Assembly (NCBI GenBank): GCA_021801255.1
Contig: JAJYYH010000037.1
Coordinates: forward strand, 1 to 64,000
Direction of reading: 5' to 3'
Source: Pseudomonadota bacterium
Lineage (GTDB): Bacteria > Pseudomonadota > Alphaproteobacteria > Acetobacterales > Acetobacteraceae
Length of the DNA: 64,000 nt
Shown: positions 53,762 through 62,935 of the stretch, piece by piece
Position numbering within the stretch: position 1 is the first letter of the stretch
Layout: each line of letters opens with the position of its first letter
Program-made: the position numbers and the translations under genes
Notes under the pieces: model-generated
Told to the model about the DNA's origin: nothing
Seen by the model: only the letters and a program-made list of their open reading frames with translations
Database searches by the model: none

Positions 53762-53848
53762 GAGTTTAAGAATGTCAATAAAATATTGCAATAAAACAAG
53801 ATTTTTTCGGCGGGCCTGCCCGCCTCAGCGCGGGGGCGCGGGAGCGCG

Positions 53849-56329
53849 ATGACCACCCTTCACGCCGCACGCTCGGCGCTGGCGCGCGGGATTGTCGCGT
53901 GGCGTGGCATCTGGCTGGGTGGGGAGCGCGATCAGACGCTCTACCGCGTGATCGTGTCCATCCTGGTACTCGCCTATGTCACGCTGAACCCGGCGCTGCA
54001 CCGCGCGACCCCGCTTGCGGTGACATTCGGGCTGCTCGCTTACACGGCCGGTTTTCTCTGGCATGTGCTGCGTTACCCGGCGCATTCGCCACGGCGCATC
54101 ATGCTCGCCATGGTCGCCGATCTCTCCCTGCTCGGCATCGGGCTCCATGTCGGGGGGCGAGCGACGGCGCTGCTCTATCCGATCCTTCTCTGGGTGATTC
54201 TCGGCAACGGCTTCCGCTTCGGGCTGCGCTATCTGCTGCTCGCGACCTTCCTTGCCACGCTCTCCTTCACCGCCGCCGTGCTCACCACGCCGGCCTGGCG
54301 GGAACAGCCGGCGCTCGCCGGCGGGCTGCTCGCCGGCCTCGTGCTGCTGCCGATCTACGCCACCACGCTGCTCCGCAGGCTCTCCCAGGCCAAGGACGCG
54401 GCCGAGGCGGCGAACCGCGCCAAGACGCAGTTTCTCGCCAGCGTCAGCCACGAGCTGCGCACGCCGCTCAACGCCGTGATCGGGCTTGGCCACCTGCTCC
54501 AGGAAACCACGCTCGATGCCGAGCAGGCCGACATGACCCGCACCATCACCGCCTCGGGGCGGGTGCTGCTGTCATTGATCAACAACATCCTCGATTTCGC
54601 CCGCCTCGAGGCCGGGCGGATGCCGAGTGAGCGGGAGGATTTCTGCCTGCGCGGCCTGCTCGGCGAGGTCCGCGATATCGTCGCCACCCTGGCCACGGCG
54701 AAGAACCTGCGGCTCCATGTGCATATCACCGCCCGCACCCCGCTCGGCCTCCATGGCGATCGCCGCCATCTCGAGGAAGTACTGCTCAATCTGCTCGGCA
54801 ACGCAGTCAAGTTCACCGAGGCCGGCGAGGTGGTGCTCGCGGTTGATGGAACGGTTGGCGAGAGCGGCGCGGTGCGTTTCCGCTGCGAGGTCTCCGATAC
54901 CGGCATCGGCATCGCGCCGGAGGCCACGCGCCGCATCTTCGAGACCTTCACCCAGGCCGATGCCAGCATCATCAACCGCTTCGGCGGCACCGGCCTCGGG
55001 CTTGCGATCTGCAAACAGTTGGTGACACTGATGGGGGGCGAGATCGGCGTCGAAAGCACGCTCGGCCTGGGCAGCGTCTTCTATTTCACGCTGCCGCTTG
55101 GCCTTGCCGCCGGGGCGCCCGCGCTGGAGGAGCCGCTGCCGCGCCTTGCCTTGGTGACGAGCGATGCTGCGCTTGGCGCGCGGGTCGCGGGGCTGCTCGG
55201 CACCGCTGCGCCGCCGCCCATGATCTTCGCCACGCTCGCCCAGGCGCGGGACGGGCTCGCCGGGGATCAGGCGCTCCTGCTGCTCGACGAGCGCCACGCC
55301 GAGGCCAACGCGCCGGCGCTCGCCACCGCCGCCTTGCGCACCCCCCTCGCCCTGCTGGCGCCCGAGGGTGAACCCGGGCTGCCGCCGCGCGGGCTGCGCG
55401 GCCATGCGTTGACCCGGCTCGGCCTCCAGGAAGCAGCGCTGCGGGCGGCCGTGGCGATGGCCCAAACGGCCTATCCCCGCACCGTCCCCGCCGCCACCGA
55501 GCCGGCGGAGAAACCAACCCCGGCGGCGGCGCTCCGCATCCTGATCGCCGAGGACAACCGTACCAACCAGAAAGTCATCAGCAAGGTGCTCGAACGCGCC
55601 GGCCATAGCGTGCATGTCGTCGATAACGGCGAACAGGCGCTCGATGCGCTAGAGGCCGAGAGCTTCGATCTGGTGCTGATGGATGTGAACATGCCGGTAA
55701 TGGGCGGCCTCGAGGCGGTGAAGCTCTATCGCTTCTCGGCCCTCGGCGCGCCGCGCATACCGATCATCGCGCTGACCGCCGACGCCACCCCAGAGACCGC
55801 GCAGCTCTGCCAGGAAACCGGCATGGATGACTGCCTGACCAAACCGATCGAGCCTGATCGCCTGCTCCAGGCGGTCGCGCGGCATGTCCCGACCAGCGCC
55901 GCGCTGCCGGCGCGTGAAGCTATCACCGACATCACCGACCACCCCCGCTTCCGCCAGGCCGGCAACGCCGCCATCGATACGGTGGTGCTGGCCGATCTTG
56001 AATCGCTTGGCGGCGGCGGTTTCGTGATCGAGCTGATCGACGCCTTTCTTGCCGATTCCGCCGAGCTGGTCGAGGAAATGACGGCGGCGGCGCGGGCTGG
56101 CGATTCGTCCGCGTTCCGCAGCCAGGCCCATGCTCTGCGCAGTGCCGCGGCGAATATCGGCGCCAAGGGATTGTTCGAGCTTTGCCTCTCCTGGCGGCTG
56201 ATCCACGCCCAGCAGCTCGACAAGGACGCCGAGCAGCTCGCGCTCCGGCTGCACAGCGAGCTGGAACGGGTGCGCGCAAGCCTGCTCGCCCACCGCGCCC
56301 GCCTCCAGGCGGTGGCGCGCCAGGGTTAG
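53849..56329 (+). CDS. RpfC-like hybrid histidine kinase with REC and HPt domains
   Basis: An 826-residue membrane kinase. Five or six membrane helices (about 32-172) form the sensor; HisKA with His201 (SVSHELRTPLN); HATPase with LLNLLGNAVKFT, DTGIGI and GGTGLGLAI; a degenerate receiver-like stretch (about 430-545); a full REC with Asp612 (LVLMDVNMPVMGG); HPt with His761 (AHALRSAAANIGA). This is the plan of RpfC, sensor of diffusible signal factor, but the ligand here is unknown. Its stop lies in a 13-bp direct repeat bordering repeat element B. Confidence 0.88.
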   Translation: MTTLHAARSALARGIVAWRGIWLGGERDQTLYRVIVSILVLAYVTLNPALHRATPLAVTFGLLAYTAGFLWHVLRYPAHSPRRIMLAMVADLSLLGIGLHVGGRATALLYPILLWVILGNGFRFGLRYLLLATFLATLSFTAAVLTTPAWREQPALAGGLLAGLVLLPIYATTLLRRLSQAKDAAEAANRAKTQFLASVSHELRTPLNAVIGLGHLLQETTLDAEQADMTRTITASGRVLLSLINNILDFARLEAGRMPSEREDFCLRGLLGEVRDIVATLATAKNLRLHVHITARTPLGLHGDRRHLEEVLLNLLGNAVKFTEAGEVVLAVDGTVGESGAVRFRCEVSDTGIGIAPEATRRIFETFTQADASIINRFGGTGLGLAICKQLVTLMGGEIGVESTLGLGSVFYFTLPLGLAAGAPALEEPLPRLALVTSDAALGARVAGLLGTAAPPPMIFATLAQARDGLAGDQALLLLDERHAEANAPALATAALRTPLALLAPEGEPGLPPRGLRGHALTRLGLQEAALRAAVAMAQTAYPRTVPAATEPAEKPTPAAALRILIAEDNRTNQKVISKVLERAGHSVHVVDNGEQALDALEAESFDLVLMDVNMPVMGGLEAVKLYRFSALGAPRIPIIALTADATPETAQLCQETGMDDCLTKPIEPDRLLQAVARHVPTSAALPAREAITDITDHPRFRQAGNAAIDTVVLADLESLGGGGFVIELIDAFLADSAELVEEMTAAARAGDSSAFRSQAHALRSAAANIGAKGLFELCLSWRLIHAQQLDKDAEQLALRLHSELERVRASLLAHRARLQAVARQG

Positions 56330-56330
56330 A

Positions 56331-56482
56331 CAAGACCAGGGTTAGACATGGCCAGGGGCTTTGCCCCTAGACCCCAGCAAAGGCGTAGCCTTTGCAATCC
56401 TTCACGGGGTGTAGGCCAAGGGGTGCGGGCCTGGAGGCGCTGCCCCCAGCTTGTCCAGGGCAGCGCCCTGACCTTGGTCTTG
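56331..56482. repeat. 152-bp GC-rich repeat with terminal inverted ends (element B)
   Basis: CAAGACCAGGGTTAG at the left and CTGACCTTGGTCTTG at the right are inverted copies. Inside, GGCCAGGGGC..GCCCCTAG, GACCCCAGCAAAGGCG and GCCTTTGCAATCCTTC match element A near 34.7 kb. The 25 bases after it, up to the phaC TAA, match those after element A. CCAGGGTTAGACA is directly repeated at 56320 and 56336, covering the kinase stop codon. Confidence 0.7.
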
Positions 56483-56506
56483 CTGCGATAAATGCTCTAC
56501 CCGCCC

Positions 56507-58306
56507 TTAGTTTGCCTTCACCTTGACATAGCGTCCTGGCGCGTCCTCGATCGGCTTGAGCCCGCCATCGCCGGGAATCCGCGCGGGAACCCGCGCCTTC
56601 GCAAGCTCGCCGATCCAGCGCTGCCAATCTGGCCACCAAGAGCCGGCGATTTCGGTCGCCCCTTGCAGCCACGCTTCCGGCTCGGGCGGCAGATCCGGGT
56701 TGATCCAGTGGCTGTATTTGCCGGTTTCCGGCGAGTTCACCACGCCCGCGATATGGCCCGAGGCGGCGAGCACGAAGCGTTTCGGCCCGCGTAGCAGGCG
56801 TGTGCCGAAATAGGTGGTGCGCCAGGGCGCGATATGATCCTCGCGCGTCGAGAGGAAATAGGCTGGGGTTTTGATCCGCGTGAGATCGATCGGCACGCCA
56901 TCGAGCGTGATACCGCCCGGCTCGATGAGGCGGTTCTCACGATACATGTTGCGCAGATAGAAGCTGTGCATTGCCGCCGGCATCCGCGTCGAATCGGCGT
57001 TCCAATAGAGCAGATCGAAAGGAAACGGCTCGTTACCGAGCAGGTAGTTGTTGACCACGAAGGACCAGATGAGGTCGTTGGCGCGCAGCATGTTGAAGGT
57101 ATTGGCCATCTCGCTGCCTTCGAGATAGCCCCGTTTCTGCATTTTCTTTTCCAGCGCCTGGATCTGCTCCTCATCGATAAAGACGCTGATTTCGCCGGAT
57201 TCACGAAAATCGAGCATGGAAACGAAGAACGTCGCCGATTTGATGCGTTGGTCGCCTTTCGCCGCCATATAGGCCAGCGTGCAGCCGAGCAGCGTGCCGC
57301 CCAAGCAATAGCCGATCGCGTTCACCGTGCGTTCGCCGGTCGCCTCGGCGATCGCATCGAGGGCGGCGAGCAGTCCTTCACGCATGTAATCCTCGAACCC
57401 CTTCTCGGCGAGGCGTTCATCGGGGTTGACCCAACTGATCATGAACACCGTATGCCCCTGGCTCACCGCCCAGCGCACGAAACTGTTCGAGGGGCGAAGA
57501 TCGAGGATATAGAATTTGTTGATCCAGGGCGGAATGATCAGCAGCGGGCGCTTGAGCACGGTCGCGGTGAGCGGGGCATACTGGATGAGCTGCATGAGCG
57601 CGTTTTCGTAGATCACCTTGCCCGGCGAGACGGCGATATTCTCGCCCACCCGGAAGGCCTCCATATCGGTCATTTTGACATGCAGCTTGCCGCGCCCGCG
57701 TTCGAGATCGCTGAGCATGTTGTTCAGTCCGCGCAGCAGATTCTCCCCCCCGGTTTCGACGGTCTTGCGCAGCACCTCGGGGTTGGTGAGCAGGAAATTG
57801 CTCGGGCTCATCGCGTCGATGAACTGGCGGGAGTAGAAATCGACCTTACGCGCGGTCTCGGGCGAGAGACCGTCCACATGGGTTACGACATTCTGCACAT
57901 AGCGCGCGGAAAGCAGATAGCTCTGCTTGATGAAATCGAAAATCTCGTTTTCCCGCCAGGCGCTGTCCTTGAAGCGGCGATCGGTCTTTTGCGCCTCGAT
58001 CACGGGGGCAGTGTCGAGACCGAGAATGCGCCGCGTGGTGTGTTGCCAGAGCGTCATGTAGTCCTGCCAAAAGCCGAACTGCGCCTGGATCAGGCGGGCC
58101 GGGTTGGTAATCAGCCGGCTGGTCATTTCCAGGAAGGCGCTGCCGATATTGAGCGGGTCGGGGCTGGGCGCCTCGCCCGCCTGGCGCTTGAGCCATTCGC
58201 TAACGATGCGCTGCGAGCGCTCGGCGATATCGGCCATGCTGCGCGTGAGCGCGGCCGGGTCGGGCAGCCGGGGTGAGGCACCTTCGGGCTTTTCCTGATC
58301 GGCCAT
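56507..58306 (-). CDS. phaC: Class I poly(3-hydroxyalkanoate) synthase PhaC
   Basis: A 599-residue class I PHA synthase. N-terminal domain: FLEMTSRLITNPARLIQAQFGFWQDYMTLW; core: PLLIIPPWINKFYILDLRPSNSFVRWAVSQGHTVFMISWVNPD; nucleophile Cys in AIGYCLGGTLLG; Asp in STREDHIAPW; His in AASGHIAGVVNSP. It polymerises hydroxyacyl-CoA on granules. ATG 58306 has AAGGA upstream; the open frame further upstream is not PhaC sequence. phaA and phaB are absent; phaR and a short homologue lie near 7-8 kb. Confidence 0.95.
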   Translation of the reverse strand: MADQEKPEGASPRLPDPAALTRSMADIAERSQRIVSEWLKRQAGEAPSPDPLNIGSAFLEMTSRLITNPARLIQAQFGFWQDYMTLWQHTTRRILGLDTAPVIEAQKTDRRFKDSAWRENEIFDFIKQSYLLSARYVQNVVTHVDGLSPETARKVDFYSRQFIDAMSPSNFLLTNPEVLRKTVETGGENLLRGLNNMLSDLERGRGKLHVKMTDMEAFRVGENIAVSPGKVIYENALMQLIQYAPLTATVLKRPLLIIPPWINKFYILDLRPSNSFVRWAVSQGHTVFMISWVNPDERLAEKGFEDYMREGLLAALDAIAEATGERTVNAIGYCLGGTLLGCTLAYMAAKGDQRIKSATFFVSMLDFRESGEISVFIDEEQIQALEKKMQKRGYLEGSEMANTFNMLRANDLIWSFVVNNYLLGNEPFPFDLLYWNADSTRMPAAMHSFYLRNMYRENRLIEPGGITLDGVPIDLTRIKTPAYFLSTREDHIAPWRTTYFGTRLLRGPKRFVLAASGHIAGVVNSPETGKYSHWINPDLPPEPEAWLQGATEIAGSWWPDWQRWIGELAKARVPARIPGDGGLKPIEDAPGRYVKVKAN

Positions 58307-58381
58307 GTTCAGGCATCCTTTCCGTTCCGGCGCATGCCGCGCTATGTGGAGGCGCAAGGTGAGATTACCGGATTGGTGGGA

Positions 58382-59383
58382 ATGCGAATAGGGCGGCGAA
58401 ACAGGGAGCGATGGGACGGCGGCGGCAAGCGACGCCGGCAAGGCGGGCTGGCGCTCGCGCTGCTCGCGCTCGGCGGCTGCTCCTCGATCCCCGCATCGAT
58501 GAAGCCCACGACCTGGTGGGATGCGCTCACGGATCAAAAACTCGCGACCGAGCGCCCGCCGCCGCCTAACGCCGATGCCCCCTACCCCAATCTCGCCTCG
58601 GTCCCGGAAAAGCCGCCGCCACCCGATAGCAAGGCGCATCAAGCGATTCTCGCCGGCCTGGTCGCCGACCGCAGCAACGCGCTCTACGAGGCGGCACAGA
58701 CGCCGCTTGCCGATCCCTCCTCGCCACAGGCCTCGCCGGGCCTCTTTGGCGGCAGCGCACCGCCGCCGGGCGCCGCGCCGGGCGCATCGCCGCCAGCCGC
58801 CAGCGCCGCACTCCAGGCGGCCAACGCGCCGCCCCACCCGGCGGCGTCCACGCCGTCAGCAGCGCCGGTGCATCCGAGCGCGGCACCCCGCGGGGGCGTC
58901 AACCAGGCGCCGCTCGCCGCCCCCGCGGGCCAACAAGTCGCCGAGGCAACGCCCTCCCCGACCATGCCCGAGACGCCGCCGCCGCCGCCCAACGTGCCCG
59001 GCACGGCGGTCCCCGCCGTCACCAAGCCGGTACCGCCGCCGCAGGCGCCGCCGCCGGGACCGCCCAAGAAACCCGCCCTCACGGCGGCGCAGGCAAAGCC
59101 CTTGGCCATCGGCTTCCCGCCCGGCTCGCCGGTGCTGCCGCCCGAAAGCCTGGCGGCCATCAAGGCCCTCGCGGCCAGCCGCGGCGATCATTCCATCGCC
59201 GTCATCGGCTATGGCGACGCCATCAACGCCACCCCGCAGACCCAGACCGAGGCGGTGACGCTGGCGCTCGCCCGCGCCCGCGCGGTGATCGCCGCGCTGA
59301 CCGCCGCCGGCGTGCCCGCCGACGTTATCGCCATGGACGCGGAAGCCAATGGTCACGGCGCGCTGGCCCGTCTAGTAGAATAA
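58382..59383 (+). CDS. Proline-rich lipoprotein with OmpA-like C-terminus
   Basis: A 333-residue protein. An Arg-rich start leads to GLALALLALGGC, a lipobox; then PASMKPTTWWDALTDQ and a long Pro/Ala linker (about residues 120-240). The C-terminal part (LAIGFPPGSPVLPPESLAAIKALAASRG, then SIAVIGYGDA, LALARARAVIAALTAAGVP) is OmpA-like, with peptidoglycan-binding residues not clearly intact. It probably spans the periplasm as an outer-membrane lipoprotein. An ATG at 58334 is possible but lies close to the divergent phaC start. Confidence 0.7.
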   Translation: MRIGRRNRERWDGGGKRRRQGGLALALLALGGCSSIPASMKPTTWWDALTDQKLATERPPPPNADAPYPNLASVPEKPPPPDSKAHQAILAGLVADRSNALYEAAQTPLADPSSPQASPGLFGGSAPPPGAAPGASPPAASAALQAANAPPHPAASTPSAAPVHPSAAPRGGVNQAPLAAPAGQQVAEATPSPTMPETPPPPPNVPGTAVPAVTKPVPPPQAPPPGPPKKPALTAAQAKPLAIGFPPGSPVLPPESLAAIKALAASRGDHSIAVIGYGDAINATPQTQTEAVTLALARARAVIAALTAAGVPADVIAMDAEANGHGALARLVE

Positions 59384-59411
59384 CCCTGCAACCCGCGCCG
59401 GACGCCACGCC

Positions 59412-60629
59412 ATGCCCGAGGAATTCCACCGTATCCGCCGCCTGCCGCCCTATGTCTTCGCCGAGGTCAACCAGGCCAAGGCGCGCTCCCGCGCCGCTGG
59501 CGAGGACATCATCGATCTCGGCATGGGCAACCCCGACGGCCCGACGCCGCCCCATATCGTCGCCAAGCTGATCGAGGCGGTGCAGGACCCGCGTACCCAT
59601 CGCTACTCCACCAGCAAGGGTATCCCCGGCCTGCGCCGGGCGCTCGCCAGCTATTACGAACGCCGCTTCGGCGTCACGCTCGACCCCGAGACCGAGATCA
59701 TCGCGACGCTGGGCTCGAAAGAAGGGCTCGCCAATCTCGCGGCCGCCATCACCAGCCCCGGCGATACCATCCTGGTGCCCAACCCCTCCTACCCGATCCA
59801 TCAGTTCGGCTTCATCATCGCCGGCGCCTCGGTCCGCAGCGTGCCGGCCAACCCGGACGAGGAAATGCTGCGCGCGCTCGACCGCGCGGTGCGCCACTCG
59901 GTGCCCAAGCCGACGGCCCTGATCGTGAACTACCCCTCGAACCCGACGGCAATGCTCGCCGATCTCGATTTCTACCGTGAAATTGTCACCTTCGCCCGCC
60001 GCCACGAGATTTTCGTGCTCTCCGACCTCGCTTATGCCGAAATCTATTTCGGCGACCGCGTGCCGCCCTCGATCCTCCAAGTGCCAGGCGCCAGGGAAAT
60101 CGCCGTCGAATTCACCAGCCTCTCGAAAACCTATTCCATGCCAGGCTGGCGGATGGGCTTCGCGGCGGGCAACGCGCGCCTCGTCGCCGCCCTCGCGCGG
60201 ATGAAATCCTATCTCGACTATGGTGCCTTCACGCCCATCCAGGTCGCGGCGACGGCGGCGCTCAACGGCCCGCAGGAATGCGTGGCCGAACTCCGCCGGC
60301 TCTATCGGGAGCGCCGCGACGTCTTGATCCGCGGCCTCGCGGGCGCCGGCTGGGAGATGCCGAGCCCGGAGGCCTCGATGTTCGCCTGGGCGCCGATCCC
60401 CCCGCGCTACGCCCATTTGGGCTCGGTCGAATTCAGCAAGCTGCTGCTCGCCCGCGCCCGTGTCGCGGTGGCGCCGGGCATCGGCTTTGGCGAATATGGC
60501 GATGGCCATGTCCGCATCGCGCTGGTCGAGAACACCCAGCGGCTGCGCCAGGCCGTGCGCAATATCCGGGGGTTTCTCCAGACGGGCTCGAATGCGGCCG
60601 AGCCCGCCCTGAACGCGGCCGCGACATGA
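59412..60629 (+). CDS. alaC: Alanine-type PLP aminotransferase
   Basis: A 405-residue fold-I aminotransferase: EFHRIRRLPPYVFAEVNQAKARSR and DLGMGNPDGPTPPHIV at the N-terminus, substrate/PLP residues in YPSNPTA and SDLAYAEIYF, and the PLP Lys in FTSLSKTYSMPGWRMGF. These are features of AlaC, the glutamate-pyruvate aminotransferase usually encoded before hom in alphaproteobacteria. The stop overlaps the hom start. Other keto acid specificity is possible. Confidence 0.88.
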   Translation: MPEEFHRIRRLPPYVFAEVNQAKARSRAAGEDIIDLGMGNPDGPTPPHIVAKLIEAVQDPRTHRYSTSKGIPGLRRALASYYERRFGVTLDPETEIIATLGSKEGLANLAAAITSPGDTILVPNPSYPIHQFGFIIAGASVRSVPANPDEEMLRALDRAVRHSVPKPTALIVNYPSNPTAMLADLDFYREIVTFARRHEIFVLSDLAYAEIYFGDRVPPSILQVPGAREIAVEFTSLSKTYSMPGWRMGFAAGNARLVAALARMKSYLDYGAFTPIQVAATAALNGPQECVAELRRLYRERRDVLIRGLAGAGWEMPSPEASMFAWAPIPPRYAHLGSVEFSKLLLARARVAVAPGIGFGEYGDGHVRIALVENTQRLRQAVRNIRGFLQTGSNAAEPALNAAAT

Positions 60630-61918
60630 CCCGTCCGCTTTCGGTCGCGCTCGCCGGGCTCGGCACCGTCGGCGTGGGCGTGCTCCGCCTGCTGCGCGAC
60701 AATGCCGACCTCATCGCCCGGCACGCCGGCCGCCCGCTCGTCGTCACCGCGGTCGCGGCGCGCGAGCGGGGGCGCGAACGCGGCGTCTCGCTCGCCGGGC
60801 TGCGCTGGTACGAAGACCCGGTGGCGCTCGCCGCCGATCCCGGCATCGATGTCGTGGTCGAACTGATCGGCGGCGCCGAAGGGCCGGCCCGCGCCCTGGT
60901 CGAGGCCGCGCTCGCCGCCGCCAAGCCGGTGGTCACGGCGAACAAGGCGCTGATCGCCGAACACGGCGCCGCGCTCGCCGCCCGCGCCGAGGCCGCCGGC
61001 GTCACGCTCGCCTTCGAGGCGGCGGTCGCGGGCGGCATTCCGGTGATCAAGGTGCTGCGGGAAGGCCTGGCGGCCAACCGCATCGCCCGCGTCTCGGGCA
61101 TCCTCAACGGCACCTGCAACTATATCCTCACGGTGATGCGCGAGCGCGGGCGGGAATTCGCCGAGGCGCTGCATGAAGCGCAAAAACTCGGCTACGCCGA
61201 GGCCGACCCGGCCTTCGACATCGACGGCATTGACGCCGCCCACAAGCTCGCCATCCTCGCCGCCCTCGCTTTCGGCCGCCCGCCCGATCTCAAATCGGTC
61301 CATGTCGAGGGCATCCGCGCGGTCTCGGCGCTCGATATCGCGTTTGCCCGGGAACTCGGCTATCGCATCAAGCTGCTCGGCATCGCGCGGCGCACGGAAG
61401 GCGGCATCGAAGCCCGCGTCCATCCCGCCATGGTGCCCGAAAGCGCGCCCATCGCCCGCGTCGAGGGGGTCTACAACGCAGTGGTGGCGGAGGGCGATTT
61501 CGTCGGAACGGTGATGCTCGAAGGACGCGGCGCCGGCGCCGGACCGACCGCCTCGGCGGTGCTCGCCGATCTCATCGACCTCGCCCGTGGCCGCGCGACG
61601 CCGGTCTGGGGCGCCGCCAACGGGGCGCTCGGCGCCGCCCCCTCGGTCGGCATCGAATGGCACCAGGGCGCCTATTACCTGCGGCTGATGGTGCTCGATC
61701 GGCCGGGCGTCATCGCCGATGTCACCGCCGTTTTGCGCGATCGCGGCGTCTCGCTCGAATCGATGCTGCAACGCGGCCGCGCGCCGGGCGAGGTCGTGCC
61801 GGTCGTGCTGGTGACGCACGAGACCGAGGAGGCACGAATGCGCGCCGCCCTCGCCGAAATCGCCGACCTCGATGCGGTGCTCGAACGCCCCGCCCTGATC
61901 CGTATCGAACCGGCCTGA
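60626..61918 (+). CDS. hom: Homoserine dehydrogenase
   Basis: A 430-residue enzyme: NAD(P) motif ALAGLGTVGVGVLRLL, KPVVTANKALIAEHG, AAVAGGIPVIKVLREGLAANRI, GILNGTCNYIL and AEADPAFDIDGIDAAHKLAIL with the catalytic Lys. The C-terminal ACT domain (LRLMVLDRPGVIADVTAVLRDRGVSLESM) allows threonine feedback control. It leads to threonine and methionine. The ATG overlaps the previous stop (ATGA). An upstream extension of the frame is alaC antiphase. Confidence 0.95.
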   Translation: MTRPLSVALAGLGTVGVGVLRLLRDNADLIARHAGRPLVVTAVAARERGRERGVSLAGLRWYEDPVALAADPGIDVVVELIGGAEGPARALVEAALAAAKPVVTANKALIAEHGAALAARAEAAGVTLAFEAAVAGGIPVIKVLREGLAANRIARVSGILNGTCNYILTVMRERGREFAEALHEAQKLGYAEADPAFDIDGIDAAHKLAILAALAFGRPPDLKSVHVEGIRAVSALDIAFARELGYRIKLLGIARRTEGGIEARVHPAMVPESAPIARVEGVYNAVVAEGDFVGTVMLEGRGAGAGPTASAVLADLIDLARGRATPVWGAANGALGAAPSVGIEWHQGAYYLRLMVLDRPGVIADVTAVLRDRGVSLESMLQRGRAPGEVVPVVLVTHETEEARMRAALAEIADLDAVLERPALIRIEPA

Positions 61919-61930
61919 AGGAGGAAAGCC

Positions 61931-62935
61931 ATGAGCGAACACGCGCCCTTGCATACCGATCGCAACCTCGCGCTCGATCTCGTGCGCGTCACCGAGGCGG
62001 CGGCGATCGCGTGCTCCGCCTGGATGGGACGGGGCAAGAAAAACGAGGCCGACGGCGCCGCCGTCGAGGCCATGCGCCGCGCCTTCGACACGCTGCCGAT
62101 CAGCGGCACCGTGGTGATCGGCGAGGGCGAGATGGACGAGGCGCCCATGCTCTATATCGGCGAAAAAGTCGGCGCCGGCGGCCCCGCCATGGATATCGCC
62201 GTCGACCCGCTGGAAGGCACCAATATCCTCGCCAAGGGCGCGCCCAACGCCATCGCCGTGGTGGCGCTCGCCGAAGCCGGGAATTTCCTCCATGCCCCCG
62301 ATATCTACATGGACAAAATCGCCGTCGGCCCCGGCCTGCCCGACGGCGTCGTCGATCTCGACGCACCCGTCGGGGAAAACCTGCGCAACCTGGCGCGCGC
62401 CAAGAAGTGCGATATCGCCGATCTCGTGGTCTGCACCCTCGACCGCGAACGCCACGCCGAAATGATCGCGCAATGCCGCGAGGCCGGCGCCCGCATCATG
62501 CTGATCGGCGACGGCGACGTCGCCGGCGTGATGGCGACGACCCAACCGGAAAGCGGCGTCGATCTCTATCTCGGCACCGGCGGCGCCCCCGAGGGGGTGC
62601 TGGCGGCCGCCGCGCTGCGCTGCGTCGGCGGACAAATGCAGGGGCGGCTGATCTTCGAGGACGAAACCCAGATCACGCGCGCCCAAGGCATGGGGGTCGC
62701 CGACCCGCGCCACAAATATAGCGTCCAGGAAATGGCCAGGGGCGACGTGCTGTTCGCCGCAACCGGCGTGACCTCGGGGCCGATCCTCCGCGGCGTGCGC
62801 CGCAGCGGCCCCCTCACCATCACCCACTCGGTGGTGATGCGAAGCAAATCCGGCACCGTGCGCTATATCGAGGCGCACCATAATTTCATCACCAAAACCT
62901 GGACCGGCGCGGCCCCGACGCTGCGAACCCGGTGA
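61931..62935 (+). CDS. glpX: Class II fructose-1,6-bisphosphatase GlpX
   Basis: A 334-residue protein: LALDLVRVTEAAAIACSAWMGRG, GTVVIGEGEMDEAPMLYIGE with metal ligands, AVDPLEGTNILAKG, and GTGGAPEGVLAAAAL. These are GlpX hallmarks for gluconeogenic hydrolysis of fructose-1,6-bisphosphate. GGAGG lies six bases before the ATG. It follows hom by twelve bases, and its stop overlaps recJ (GTGA). Confidence 0.95.
   Translation: MSEHAPLHTDRNLALDLVRVTEAAAIACSAWMGRGKKNEADGAAVEAMRRAFDTLPISGTVVIGEGEMDEAPMLYIGEKVGAGGPAMDIAVDPLEGTNILAKGAPNAIAVVALAEAGNFLHAPDIYMDKIAVGPGLPDGVVDLDAPVGENLRNLARAKKCDIADLVVCTLDRERHAEMIAQCREAGARIMLIGDGDVAGVMATTQPESGVDLYLGTGGAPEGVLAAAALRCVGGQMQGRLIFEDETQITRAQGMGVADPRHKYSVQEMARGDVLFAATGVTSGPILRGVRRSGPLTITHSVVMRSKSGTVRYIEAHHNFITKTWTGAAPTLRTR

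Noticed and set aside
53809-53824. GC-rich palindrome GGCGGGCCTGCCCGCC as terminator of the GGDEF-EAL gene
   Set aside because: The T run lies before the stem on the plus strand rather than after it, and on the minus strand no T run follows.
60407-62881. An 824-codon minus-strand frame opposite alaC, hom and glpX
   Set aside because: It spans three well-identified genes on the other strand; composition is a codon-phase artefact.
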